NCBI GenBank assembly: GCA_015485945.1
Contig: WFSM01000027.1
Span: forward strand, 1-37,730
DNA from: Candidatus Bipolaricaulota bacterium
GTDB lineage: Bacteria; Bipolaricaulota; Bipolaricaulia; UBA7950; UBA9294
Length of the DNA stretch: 37,730 nucleotides
Direction of reading: 5' to 3'
Below are positions 8,231 to 14,910 of the stretch, piece after piece. The notes beneath the pieces were generated by a model, which was not told the DNA's origin, made no database searches, and saw nothing but the letters and a program-made list of their open reading frames with translations. Numbering within the stretch: position 1 is the first letter of the stretch; each line of letters begins with the position of its first letter. The position numbers and the translations under genes were made by a program.

Positions 8231-9379
8231 GCTGATTAGAACCGCGATCCCGACCGCAACAGCAACTTCCTCCCATCCGCCCCCCGTGTAGGCGACGATG
8301 TGCGTCTGTGCGGATACGGCAGCGATCGCTGTCGCCACTCGGGTTCCCGGTCGCTGTGGATCCTCCAGCTGCACAAGGATGGTATACGTGCCGGATGGTC
8401 CGGCGTGCGTGTCGAGCCAGCCGATCACGTTCTTTCCTGGAACGATATCCAACGGTCCGGCAATGAGGGATGCCTTTCCCGGTGATAGTTGCATAGTCAG
8501 GGATGCGGCGTTCGGGCGCCGCGCGTAATACACGGTCCCGTCGGGACCCACCACTTGAACGAACACGAGATACTTCCCGCCGGTAGTAGCGGACAGGATG
8601 ACCGCTACCTCGTTGTGCACTGGCACCGGAGCGAAGGAGAGATGGACCGCTTCCGTGGGGTGGGTTGGGACCGGTCCCGTGGCGACGACGAATCGATCGA
8701 TCGTGTACGCCCCGAACACACCGCGGTTTAGGGTGGTCCGTATCCCGCGGGGATCATGTACGTCGCGGTTGTAGGGATCGGTGATCGTGTACGTCGTTCC
8801 CACCACGCCGGTGATCACTACCCAGTGACAGTTCTCGGTTTTCGCCGTCGTGCCGTGACAATGTGCGCCCCAGTGCACTCCAGCGATCACCGGATATCCA
8901 TGCGCCAGCGCGCTGTCGATCAGGGAACGTGAAGTGGAATCAAGGCCAGTTGTGGCGCTGTTGGTGTGCCCGGACAGGGTGATCCAAGGAATAGCGGTCC
9001 ACTCCAGGCAGCATTTCCCCACGCGATCGGTGGCGCAGCGGCCATATCCGCCGTGGGCACGCAGCCAATCGTTCAGAATGCCGGGATCCATTCCAGTGCG
9101 GACCTTGCCGGTGTCCGACTCCGCTGCGGGGATGGTCAGTTTTATCCCGTAGTAGTCAAGGACAGCGGCGAGCGAGGTGATCAAACATCCGGCTGTTTCG
9201 ATACGGTCCGGGCATCCGTTCGTTCCCATTGGATAGGCGCCCCAATACCCGTGGGAATCGCGGTACGCCTGGTTGAACCCGGGAATCGGCAGCGCCTGTG
9301 CGAATAGCGGAACGATAACCAATATAAGAATTAGTGCCGTGGACAACAGTGCGGTTGCTGTGACCTTGCGGTTCATCAT
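8192..9379 (-). CDS. Secreted C39-like cysteine peptidase
   Basis: A 395-residue protein with a signal peptide (ALLSTALILILVIVPLFAQA) and a papain-like C39-type domain. The likely catalytic residues are Cys65 in ETAGCLITSLAAVLDYYG, His185 in CHWVVITGV and Asp201 in TITDPYNRD, the pattern of peptidase_C39_2 proteins. A beta-sandwich follows (about 235-355). A C-terminal hydrophobic helix (about 366-392) ending in Lys-Gln suggests anchoring to the outer face of the cytoplasmic membrane. The start at ATG 9379 is chosen because GGGAGG lies 8 nt upstream; the GTG at 9388 falls inside that ribosome site. It is the last gene of a HAD / FAD-protein / peptidase run and converges on the polyferredoxin gene. 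The substrate is unknown. Confidence 0.82.
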   Translation of the reverse strand: MMNRKVTATALLSTALILILVIVPLFAQALPIPGFNQAYRDSHGYWGAYPMGTNGCPDRIETAGCLITSLAAVLDYYGIKLTIPAAESDTGKVRTGMDPGILNDWLRAHGGYGRCATDRVGKCCLEWTAIPWITLSGHTNSATTGLDSTSRSLIDSALAHGYPVIAGVHWGAHCHGTTAKTENCHWVVITGVVGTTYTITDPYNRDVHDPRGIRTTLNRGVFGAYTIDRFVVATGPVPTHPTEAVHLSFAPVPVHNEVAVILSATTGGKYLVFVQVVGPDGTVYYARRPNAASLTMQLSPGKASLIAGPLDIVPGKNVIGWLDTHAGPSGTYTILVQLEDPQRPGTRVATAIAAVSAQTHIVAYTGGGWEEVAVAVGIAVLISLATALIVLAVKQ

Positions 9380-9384
9380 GCTGA

Positions 9385-10716
9385 TCACCTCCCGGCGTGG
9401 TTCCTGATACCGGCGGCGGCGATCATACCGGTCACCGCAGAATACACGATCCCGCGGGAGTGTCCGGAGGAGTCGCCGGCGACGAAAAATCCGGGAACCT
9501 GCGTTTCCATCTCGTTTGTCACCGGGTAGCGTGTATCGTAGAACTTGATCTCCGGGGCGTACAGGAAGGTGTTGTCCGCGGTCAGTCCCGGGATGATGTT
9601 ATTGAGCTGCTCCAGACCCTCACGTAGATTCACCGCTACCCGATCGGGCAACGCCATCGAGATGTCACCCGGGGTGGCGTCGGTGAGGGTGGGGGAGATC
9701 GTAGCGCGGCGAAGGCGGTCCGCGGTCGACCGTCGCCCGCGGTTCAAGTCCTTCAGGCGCTGGATGATCGGGCGGCCACCTCCGATCGTCGTCGCCAATT
9801 TAGCGATCGCGCGGCCGTACTCAGTGGTGTCCTCCACCGGATCGGTAAGCTCAATGTGGGACAGGAGGGCGAAGTTGGTGTTCTCGGTCTTGACGTCGTT
9901 CTCCGCGTGCCCGTTGACAAGCGAAAATTCCTCATACTTTTCCCGCACCACGAATCCACGCGGATTCGTGCAGAACGTACGCACCATATCATCGTAGGTG
10001 GCGGTGCGTACGCGCAGCTTGGCGTCGTACATCACCCGTTCGATCGGGGTGTACAGCTCAGCGGGGAACTCAACGCGAACTCCAACGTCGATCGGCCCGT
10101 ATTCCGTCTCGATTCCCAGCTGCAGTGCTTCCTCCCGTAGCCAGTACGCGCCGGCACGGCCCGGGGCGGCGATTACGTACCGGGCGGAGATTGTCTCCGC
10201 GCCGTGGAGGATGAAGCGGTCATCAGTCCGCTCGATGCGGGTGATACGGTTCCCAAGCGACGCTTCGATCCCGTGAGAACGCAGATGCTCCCAGAATCGT
10301 TCCACCACCTTGCGCACCGGCGTGGTGCCCATGTGGCGTTGCCGCCCGCTGATAAATTCAATTCCGTACCGGCTTGCCGCTTTTTTTAACGCCATGAGGG
10401 CGTCGGCGTTTTCGCCCGAGTACTTTTTCGGCGCACCAAACCGGGTGAACGTGGCATCGATGCGGTCGATATAGTCCTGAATTTCCTCCGGAGTGCGGCC
10501 GATGCTTGCGGGATCACCGCCGATCTTGGGTGTGAGGTTGAGCTTTCCGTCGGAGAACGCGCCCGCGCCGCCAACCCCAAACGCGATGTGAGTGCGGCGG
10601 GCGACCTCCGGACCACGGTCGATAACCACTGTGGTCAGCCCGCTTTCGATGAGGACATCAGCGGCAAACAGCCCGGCGGGGCCGGCGCCGATGATCGCAA
10701 CGTCTGCTTGTTTCAT
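9385..10716 (-). CDS. FAD-dependent oxidoreductase, COG2509-type
   Basis: A 443-residue flavoprotein. The N-terminal Rossmann fold shows VAIIGAGPAGLFAADVLIES (GxGxxG at 10-15) ending in TVVIDRG. AFGVGGAGAFSDGKLNLTPK at about 46-65 is diagnostic of the uncharacterised FAD-dependent dehydrogenase group COG2509. Near the C-terminus PGFFVAGDSSGHSRGIVYSA is the second FAD-binding motif. The reaction is unknown in the family. It is likely soluble and cytosolic. The start overlaps the stop of the HAD gene upstream (ATGA, 10713-10716), and the next gene starts just beyond its own stop, so the three appear to be one transcript. Confidence 0.87.
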   Translation of the reverse strand: MKQADVAIIGAGPAGLFAADVLIESGLTTVVIDRGPEVARRTHIAFGVGGAGAFSDGKLNLTPKIGGDPASIGRTPEEIQDYIDRIDATFTRFGAPKKYSGENADALMALKKAASRYGIEFISGRQRHMGTTPVRKVVERFWEHLRSHGIEASLGNRITRIERTDDRFILHGAETISARYVIAAPGRAGAYWLREEALQLGIETEYGPIDVGVRVEFPAELYTPIERVMYDAKLRVRTATYDDMVRTFCTNPRGFVVREKYEEFSLVNGHAENDVKTENTNFALLSHIELTDPVEDTTEYGRAIAKLATTIGGGRPIIQRLKDLNRGRRSTADRLRRATISPTLTDATPGDISMALPDRVAVNLREGLEQLNNIIPGLTADNTFLYAPEIKFYDTRYPVTNEMETQVPGFFVAGDSSGHSRGIVYSAVTGMIAAAGIRNHAGR

Positions 10717-11408
10717 AACACCTCCATCAACCGGGACAGGGCGTCAATTTCAACGTCAGGGTGGATTGAGTCCACCAGTTCGGTGTTGGTCGGGTGCTTC
10801 ACCCACACGCAGTGCAACCCGGCACGTTTCGCCCCGATCACGTCCATCGCGTAGGAGTCGCCGATGTACACTGCCGTGTCCGCAGTCCCTCCGAGGCGGG
10901 CAAGGGCGATGGTAAACACCCGTGGGTCGGGTTTGTAGATCCCAACGTCACCGGCAACAACAACCGTGTCGAAATACGAGGTGAGTCCAAGGCGGTGGAT
11001 CTTCGGCCACTGCATCTCGCTCGGACCGTTCGTGAGCAGCCCAAGCTGGAACCGCGGCCGAAGTGCGGTAAGGATGGAAACGGCGTCCGGGTCGAGCTCT
11101 AAACTAGGGAGGCGAATATCGATGTACATATCCCCGAGGCGACGCGCCAGTTCAGGATCATCGATCCCGTGGTCCGCGAGCAACCGGATCCAAATGCGCG
11201 CCCGGAACGGGATGTCCGACTGCACCTGTTCCTCGGCGTGCCACAGCTCCAGATACCGAGCGGCGGCGACGGTGAGATCGCCGAGTGTATCCGGCGGAAA
11301 ACCGGCCTGATTCAATGTCGCAGCGAGCGCGTCAGCAGTTGTGATCCGGTAGCGGCACAAGGTGCCATCGAGATCGAAAATGACGGTGCGCAGATTGGCA
11401 AACTGCAT
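10713..11408 (-). CDS. HAD-superfamily hydrolase
   Basis: A 231-residue haloacid dehalogenase-type phosphatase. Motif I is VIFDLDGTLC (nucleophile Asp12, acid/base Asp14). Motif II is LGLLTNGPS, motif III the Lys of IYKPDPRVF, and motif IV YIGDSYAMDVIGAK. The helical cap between residues 18 and 95 makes it a subclass I member, as in YjjG or HAD-IA phosphatases. The substrate, probably a small phosphate ester, cannot be told. It is the first gene of the minus-strand run; no clear Shine-Dalgarno precedes the ATG (AGAGGGG is about 13 nt away). It diverges from rsmD. Confidence 0.87.
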   Translation of the reverse strand: MQFANLRTVIFDLDGTLCRYRITTADALAATLNQAGFPPDTLGDLTVAAARYLELWHAEEQVQSDIPFRARIWIRLLADHGIDDPELARRLGDMYIDIRLPSLELDPDAVSILTALRPRFQLGLLTNGPSEMQWPKIHRLGLTSYFDTVVVAGDVGIYKPDPRVFTIALARLGGTADTAVYIGDSYAMDVIGAKRAGLHCVWVKHPTNTELVDSIHPDVEIDALSRLMEVL

Positions 11409-11512
11409 CGGTTGATAAGCCCCTCTTCGTTTCTTATCCTCTGGCGAACGCTATTCCCATGCGGCCAGCGACAAATGGTAGGGGCGGCTGGTTGCAAAGT
11501 CAAGGAGGGATG

Positions 11513-12100
11513 ATGCGCATCATCAGTGGCACCAGGAAGGGAAGAAAACTCGTAGATTGGGAGGAGAAGGGGATCCGCCCGATGCGCGATTTCGTGCGCA
11601 GCGCCCTGTTCAACATCATCGCCGATCTCGTTCCCGACGCCCGGTTTTTGGATCTGTTCTGCGGTACCGGAAGCGTGGGGCTGGAAGCGCTGTCCCGTGG
11701 GGCGCGGGAGTGCGCGTTCATTGACCGCTCTGCCGTTGCATGTGGAATCACCCGTCGCAACTTGGAAAAACTTGGACTTCTTGCGCAGGCACAGGTATTG
11801 CAGGCTGATTTCCTCGCCGGGATCGACCACTTCGCCCGACGGGGGCGTCGGTTTGAGTTGGCGTTTGTCGGTCCGCCGTATGGGAAAGGGCTCGCCGCTG
11901 CCGCCCTCGCTCGCATTGGAGCAGGGGACGTTCTTGCTCCGGACGCCGTGGTGGTGACGGAAATCTCCAAGCAGGACAAAGTCGCCGCGGATTACGGCGT
12001 TCTCACCCGTATCGATCGCCGCGGGTACGGAGACAACGTACTTGTGTTCTACCGGGCGTCTCTGTCACCGCCAGTTGGCCGTAACGGTACGATCGGCTAA
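11513..12100 (+). CDS. rsmD: 16S rRNA m2G966 methyltransferase, RsmD-like
   Basis: A 195-residue SAM-dependent methyltransferase. The start MRIISGTRKGRKL followed by GIRPMRDFVRSALFNII is the RsmD signature, and FLDLFCGTGSVGLEALSRGA (46-65) is motif I for SAM. The catalytic motif, normally N/D-PPY, reads FVGPPYGKG here (Gly120-Pro-Pro-Tyr), so the key polar residue is replaced by glycine. RsmD methylates N2 of G966 in 16S rRNA. AAGGAGG lies 4 nt before ATG 11513; a further ATG at 11510 and an in-frame extension upstream are less likely. Some loss or change of activity is possible. surE follows after 30 nt. Confidence 0.85.
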   Translation: MRIISGTRKGRKLVDWEEKGIRPMRDFVRSALFNIIADLVPDARFLDLFCGTGSVGLEALSRGARECAFIDRSAVACGITRRNLEKLGLLAQAQVLQADFLAGIDHFARRGRRFELAFVGPPYGKGLAAAALARIGAGDVLAPDAVVVTEISKQDKVAADYGVLTRIDRRGYGDNVLVFYRASLSPPVGRNGTIG

Positions 12101-12130
12101 CATGAAGAAATATTTAACAGGAGGAGAGAG

Positions 12131-12934
12131 ATGCCGGAACGACTAATCCTTATCACCAACGACGATGGCGTAAATGCCCCCGGGTTAATGGCCTTGAAAG
12201 AAGAGCTTGGTCACGTGGCGCGGGTAGAGGTGTACGCGCCGGACCGCAATTGGTCGGCGGCGAGCCGGACAATGACGTTTCACAAGCCGCTGCGTGTTGA
12301 TCGCGTGCAGCTGCTCGACGGGACAGTGGGCCACGTGACGAGTGGAACGCCGTCTGACTGTGTGTCATTGGCGCTGCTTGGCCTGCTCGATACCCGCCCC
12401 AATCTCGTTGTATCCGGGATTAACGCCGGGTTAAACGTGGGTCAGGACATCACGTATTCTGGCACGGTCGCCGCCGCAATGGAGGGCGTGCGCAGCGGTA
12501 TCCCGTCGGTGGCAATGTCGCTTGACGTTGGGGTAGATCCACGCCCCGACGCTGACTATGGGTTGGCGGCCCGGTTCGCGGCGAAACTGGCGGCATTTCT
12601 GTTGGAGAACCCCTCACTGCCCAAGGGCATCCTGCTCAATGTGAACGTTCCCGCTGGGACACGGGGGAGAAATCCACAGGTGAAGCTCACCCGCCTCGGA
12701 GGATTGGCGTACAAGAACTACCTCGTCACTGGCAAGGACCCGCGTGGCCGCAGCTATTATTGGATCACCGGCGATCCGCTCACCGATGTCCCGCCCGAGG
12801 AGGAAGGGACCGATATTTGGGCGATCGCCAACGGACTTATCTCCATTACCCCGATCCACCTCGACATGACCGAGTATTCACTGCTGGAAAAGTTAGAGGG
12901 GTGGGAGAACCATCCCTGGTTTTCCGGGGATTAG
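12131..12934 (+). CDS. surE: 5'/3'-nucleotidase SurE
   Basis: A 267-residue SurE family phosphatase that dephosphorylates nucleoside monophosphates and short polyphosphate in stationary-phase cells. The metal site is at the N-terminus, ILITNDDGVNAPGL (Asp11, Asp12). APDRNWSAASRTMT supplies the conserved Ser, GTPSDCVSLAL and LVVSGINAGLNVGQDITYSG follow with the conserved Asn residues. The length is normal for the family. GGAGGAG stands 5-6 nt before the ATG. The stop (TAG) overlaps the stop of the convergent GDT1-type gene, so the two transcripts must run into each other unless terminated inside coding sequence. Confidence 0.95.
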   Translation: MPERLILITNDDGVNAPGLMALKEELGHVARVEVYAPDRNWSAASRTMTFHKPLRVDRVQLLDGTVGHVTSGTPSDCVSLALLGLLDTRPNLVVSGINAGLNVGQDITYSGTVAAAMEGVRSGIPSVAMSLDVGVDPRPDADYGLAARFAAKLAAFLLENPSLPKGILLNVNVPAGTRGRNPQVKLTRLGGLAYKNYLVTGKDPRGRSYYWITGDPLTDVPPEEEGTDIWAIANGLISITPIHLDMTEYSLLEKLEGWENHPWFSGD

Positions 12935-13206
12935 GCGCGGACGATGGTCCAGATCCCGATGCCGATGAACAGGGCCCCGGCTACGTAATGAACTATCTTA
13001 AATCCTGATTCTGGAACCGTTCGCAGGAGAAACCATCCGGCGCCGACGGCAAGCGCAGTGGACAGCAATAACGCGCTCCCTGCCCCGATGAGGACAGCGA
13101 TGGGAGCGTTAAATCTGTCAGTGAGGCTCAGAATGGCAATCTGTGTCTTGTCACCGAATTCAGCGAGAAATACAGCGGCGAATGTAGTCACCACAATTTT
13201 CCACAT
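12931..13206 (-). CDS. GDT1/TMEM165 (UPF0016) family transporter, half-size
   Basis: A 91-residue membrane protein of the UPF0016 family, whose studied members (Gdt1, TMEM165, bacterial MneA/Mnx) export Mn2+ or Ca2+. The hallmark E-x-G-D-K-[TS] appears as LAEFGDKTQIAIL at residues 15-27. Three hydrophobic helices are visible (about 5-20, 35-60, 70-90). Canonical proteins have two such units; this has one, so it would need to work as a dimer, as proposed for other single-unit bacterial members. AAGGAGGAC stands just before the ATG. I see no partner copy in the window. Confidence 0.85.
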   Translation of the reverse strand: MWKIVVTTFAAVFLAEFGDKTQIAILSLTDRFNAPIAVLIGAGSALLLSTALAVGAGWFLLRTVPESGFKIVHYVAGALFIGIGIWTIVRA

Positions 13207-13231
13207 TTGTCCTCCTTAAGCAATTGCAGTG

Positions 13232-13260
13232 TTGCCCGAATTGCGGGTTAGCCGTAGACT
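13232..13260 (+). promoter_or_regulatory. Possible promoter before the unknown gene at 13280
   Basis: TTGCCC (13232-13237), 17-nt spacer, TAGACT (13255-13260); 4/6 matches to each sigma70 hexamer. It sits in the short gap between the divergent transporter and the unknown gene, with transcription expected to start near 13267. Confidence 0.4.
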
Positions 13261-13279
13261 GGCACTCGGGTGATTCCGA

Positions 13280-13798
13280 ATGCGGGGCAGAACCTATTAT
13301 CAATATTACACGAACGTCATCTATTCGACACCGGAGCACTGTCTGGCATTGCACGGGAGGATTGCACGTGACCCAAGCGCGTTTGCTCCGGCCACGGACG
13401 GGTGTGTACACCGTATTCTCGCGTTCTCCCACAAGGAACTTTCCCATCACCGCGAGCAGGAGCGAAGGATGCGTGCCATCGCCCAGGCAGAGCTGCACCG
13501 GCGTGAGCTGTTCGCCGCCGCGACGCGGGTGCTGGACGACGATCCTGATCAAGCGGTGAAACTATTCGCCCAAGCGGCGCAGATCGAGGTATATATCCCC
13601 GAGTTGGAGCAATTAGCAGCCAATAAAGAGACAACACTGGTGGCTCACCCTGACGTACGGGAACACCTGGGCAAGATCTTCTCCCGGGCATACTCGGACA
13701 AGTTCGGCCGCCCGCGCTACGAGCGGCTGTCTGAGCTGATGCGCCTCGCCCGCGAGCAGGCGGGATTAGCGCGGATCAAGGAGCTGTTTTTCCCATGA
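13280..13798 (+). CDS. Protein of unknown function with N-terminal C/H motif
   Basis: A 172-residue soluble protein I cannot place with certainty. The N-terminus YYQYYTNVIYSTPEHCLALH GRI recalls the 'Y-x-x-D...C..HG' patch of phage Mu F-like head-morphogenesis domains, but the resemblance is short. The rest is strongly helical and charged (QERRMRAIAQAELHRRELF, residues about 57-75) and ends in KFGRPRYERLSELMRLAREQ. A stop lies three codons before the ATG, so the start is well bounded. The gene overlaps the ComEA-like gene by 4 bp (ATGA), which argues that it is real and co-expressed. Coding style matches its neighbours, and no other phage genes are present. Confidence 0.72.
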   Translation: MRGRTYYQYYTNVIYSTPEHCLALHGRIARDPSAFAPATDGCVHRILAFSHKELSHHREQERRMRAIAQAELHRRELFAAATRVLDDDPDQAVKLFAQAAQIEVYIPELEQLAANKETTLVAHPDVREHLGKIFSRAYSDKFGRPRYERLSELMRLAREQAGLARIKELFFP

Positions 13799-14187
13799 AT
13801 GTTCGTATTTCCTCGACGCAAGAGCGGGGGTTAATTATTTTGATCGCGGTTGCAATTATTGCCGCTGGGATCGCGTTCTACGTTCCGGTTATGCGCCGTG
13901 CCCGCGTGTCCGCGTCTGCACCGATCATGGTCGAGAATGTGCGTATTATCGTACCCCGTTTTCTGTCTTCACGCCCCAAGGTTAACGTGAACACTGGTGG
14001 AATCAGTGAACTCACGCGTCTCCCCGGCATTGGGGAAACGCTTGCTGCCCGGATCATTGCCTACCGCACTGTACACGGACCGTTCACCCGTGTGGATGAA
14101 CTGAAAGCCGTCTCCGGAATTGGGGACAAGGTGGTAACGCAAGTTCGCGATTTGGTGACGCTAGAACCGAAGAAAAGCGAGCGCTAA
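13795..14187 (+). CDS. ComEA-like helix-hairpin-helix DNA-binding protein
   Basis: A 130-residue protein with an N-terminal membrane helix (about 11-32) and a C-terminal double helix-hairpin-helix domain: VNVNTGGISELTRLPGIGE and FTRVDELKAVSGIGDKV (about residues 63-122). This is the ComEA DNA-binding fold, which in competent bacteria holds incoming double-stranded DNA outside the membrane. The SLBB domain found in some ComEA proteins is missing, as is a nearby comEC, so a role in DNA uptake is only inferred. It overlaps the unknown gene upstream (ATGA). A hairpin begins inside its last codons. Confidence 0.85.
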   Translation: MNVRISSTQERGLIILIAVAIIAAGIAFYVPVMRRARVSASAPIMVENVRIIVPRFLSSRPKVNVNTGGISELTRLPGIGETLAARIIAYRTVHGPFTRVDELKAVSGIGDKVVTQVRDLVTLEPKKSER

Positions 14188-14199
14188 CCAGCGCTCGCT
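14168..14199 (-). terminator. Rho-independent terminator for the minus-strand secreted protein gene
   Basis: A perfect 10-bp inverted repeat, AGCGAGCGCT (14176-14185) and AGCGCTCGCT (14190-14199), with AACC as loop. Read on the minus strand the hairpin is followed by TTTTCTTC (14175-14168), so it fits termination of the gene ending at 14229. On the plus strand it covers the stop codon of the ComEA-like gene but lacks a T-run, so it would be weak in that direction. Confidence 0.7.
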
Positions 14200-14228
14200 G
14201 TACGTGAGGAAGCGTATCGGAAATAAGC

Positions 14229-14753
14229 TCAGTCACCGGTGATTGTGTACACGACAGTGAGCCCGTAATCACCTGGTTTGTAAGCAGCGGGATTGAGTTT
14301 AACACGGTAATCGATTGTCAGTCGGTATGCACCCCGTTGGCCGTGCGCCAGTGGCTGATCAAATTGGGATATCGGGAAGAACGTTCCACCGTTAACACGG
14401 ACGAGAAAATCGGAAAGAGGCTTTACGTAACTGCCGTCGGTGCTTGTGCCCATGTTTGGTTCCAACGCGTGCACGTTCACCGTCCATGGAATGTTACTTG
14501 CGGCGACCAGGGTGAGCGCTCCGTCCTGTTCGATGTAGCCAGCGGCGAAATCAGCGGCCGTGGGCTGTTTGAGATTAAATCGGGAGACGACGCTCGTCCC
14601 GGTGGTAGCGGATCCGACAACTGTAAGCGATTGGAACGGAAGTACCCGCCACGTTACGGTAACTGCCGCCGTCGTGGAGTTAGCAGCAAGACCGGACACA
14701 GCTACAGTGCATGCTGCAGCGATAAGGAGGAATAATCCAACCCATTGTTTCAT
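14229..14753 (-). CDS. Secreted beta-rich protein of unknown function, under a c-di-GMP riboswitch
   Basis: A 174-residue protein with a clear signal peptide (VGLFLLIAAACTVAVSGLAA). The mature part is beta-strand-rich and ends KPGDYGLTVVYTITGD, a C-terminal strand pattern seen in pilin-like or coat-U-like secreted beta-sandwich proteins; I do not recognise a specific family. It has no cysteines after the signal peptide. A cyclic di-GMP-I riboswitch lies directly upstream and its closing stem ends 6-7 nt before the ATG, so its synthesis probably responds to c-di-GMP. That suggests a surface, adhesion or matrix role, which is inference. A good terminator follows at 14199-14168. Confidence 0.78.
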   Translation of the reverse strand: MKQWVGLFLLIAAACTVAVSGLAANSTTAAVTVTWRVLPFQSLTVVGSATTGTSVVSRFNLKQPTAADFAAGYIEQDGALTLVAASNIPWTVNVHALEPNMGTSTDGSYVKPLSDFLVRVNGGTFFPISQFDQPLAHGQRGAYRLTIDYRVKLNPAAYKPGDYGLTVVYTITGD

Positions 14754-14759
14754 CTTCGC

Positions 14760-14847
14760 ACTTCGGTAACCCGGCTGCCGTCTCAGGCCCGTGGCTTTGC
14801 GCCCCTCACTTCCATGTTCGTGAGGTTTGCCGTTATCGGTCCGAAGT
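14760..14847 (-). promoter_or_regulatory. Cyclic di-GMP-I riboswitch (GEMM-I)
   Basis: On the minus strand the GEMM-I consensus appears in order: closing stem ACTTCGG (14847-14841), GGCAAACC (14831-14824), a hairpin with stem CCTCAC/GTGAGG, then GCGCAAAGCCACGGGCC (14802-14786), a short hairpin GCC/GGC, and GCCGGGTTACCG (14775-14764). The strand CCGAAGT (14766-14760) pairs perfectly with the 5' closing strand. These are the conserved ligand-binding and junction blocks of the class. The first hairpin has a 10-nt loop (GAACATGGAA) in place of the common GNRA tetraloop. The aptamer ends 6 nt before the ATG at 14753 with no strong Shine-Dalgarno and no terminator between, so control of translation initiation is more likely than attenuation. 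Confidence 0.88.
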
Positions 14848-14910
14848 AGTCACCTCCTTAAAAATCCCTCGATCCGGTTTTATTATTCCTCGTCCGCACC
14901 GATTTTAGAC

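Noticed and set aside
13280..13798. Prophage head gene
   Set aside because: The Mu F-like resemblance is limited to a short patch and no capsid, portal or tail genes are nearby.
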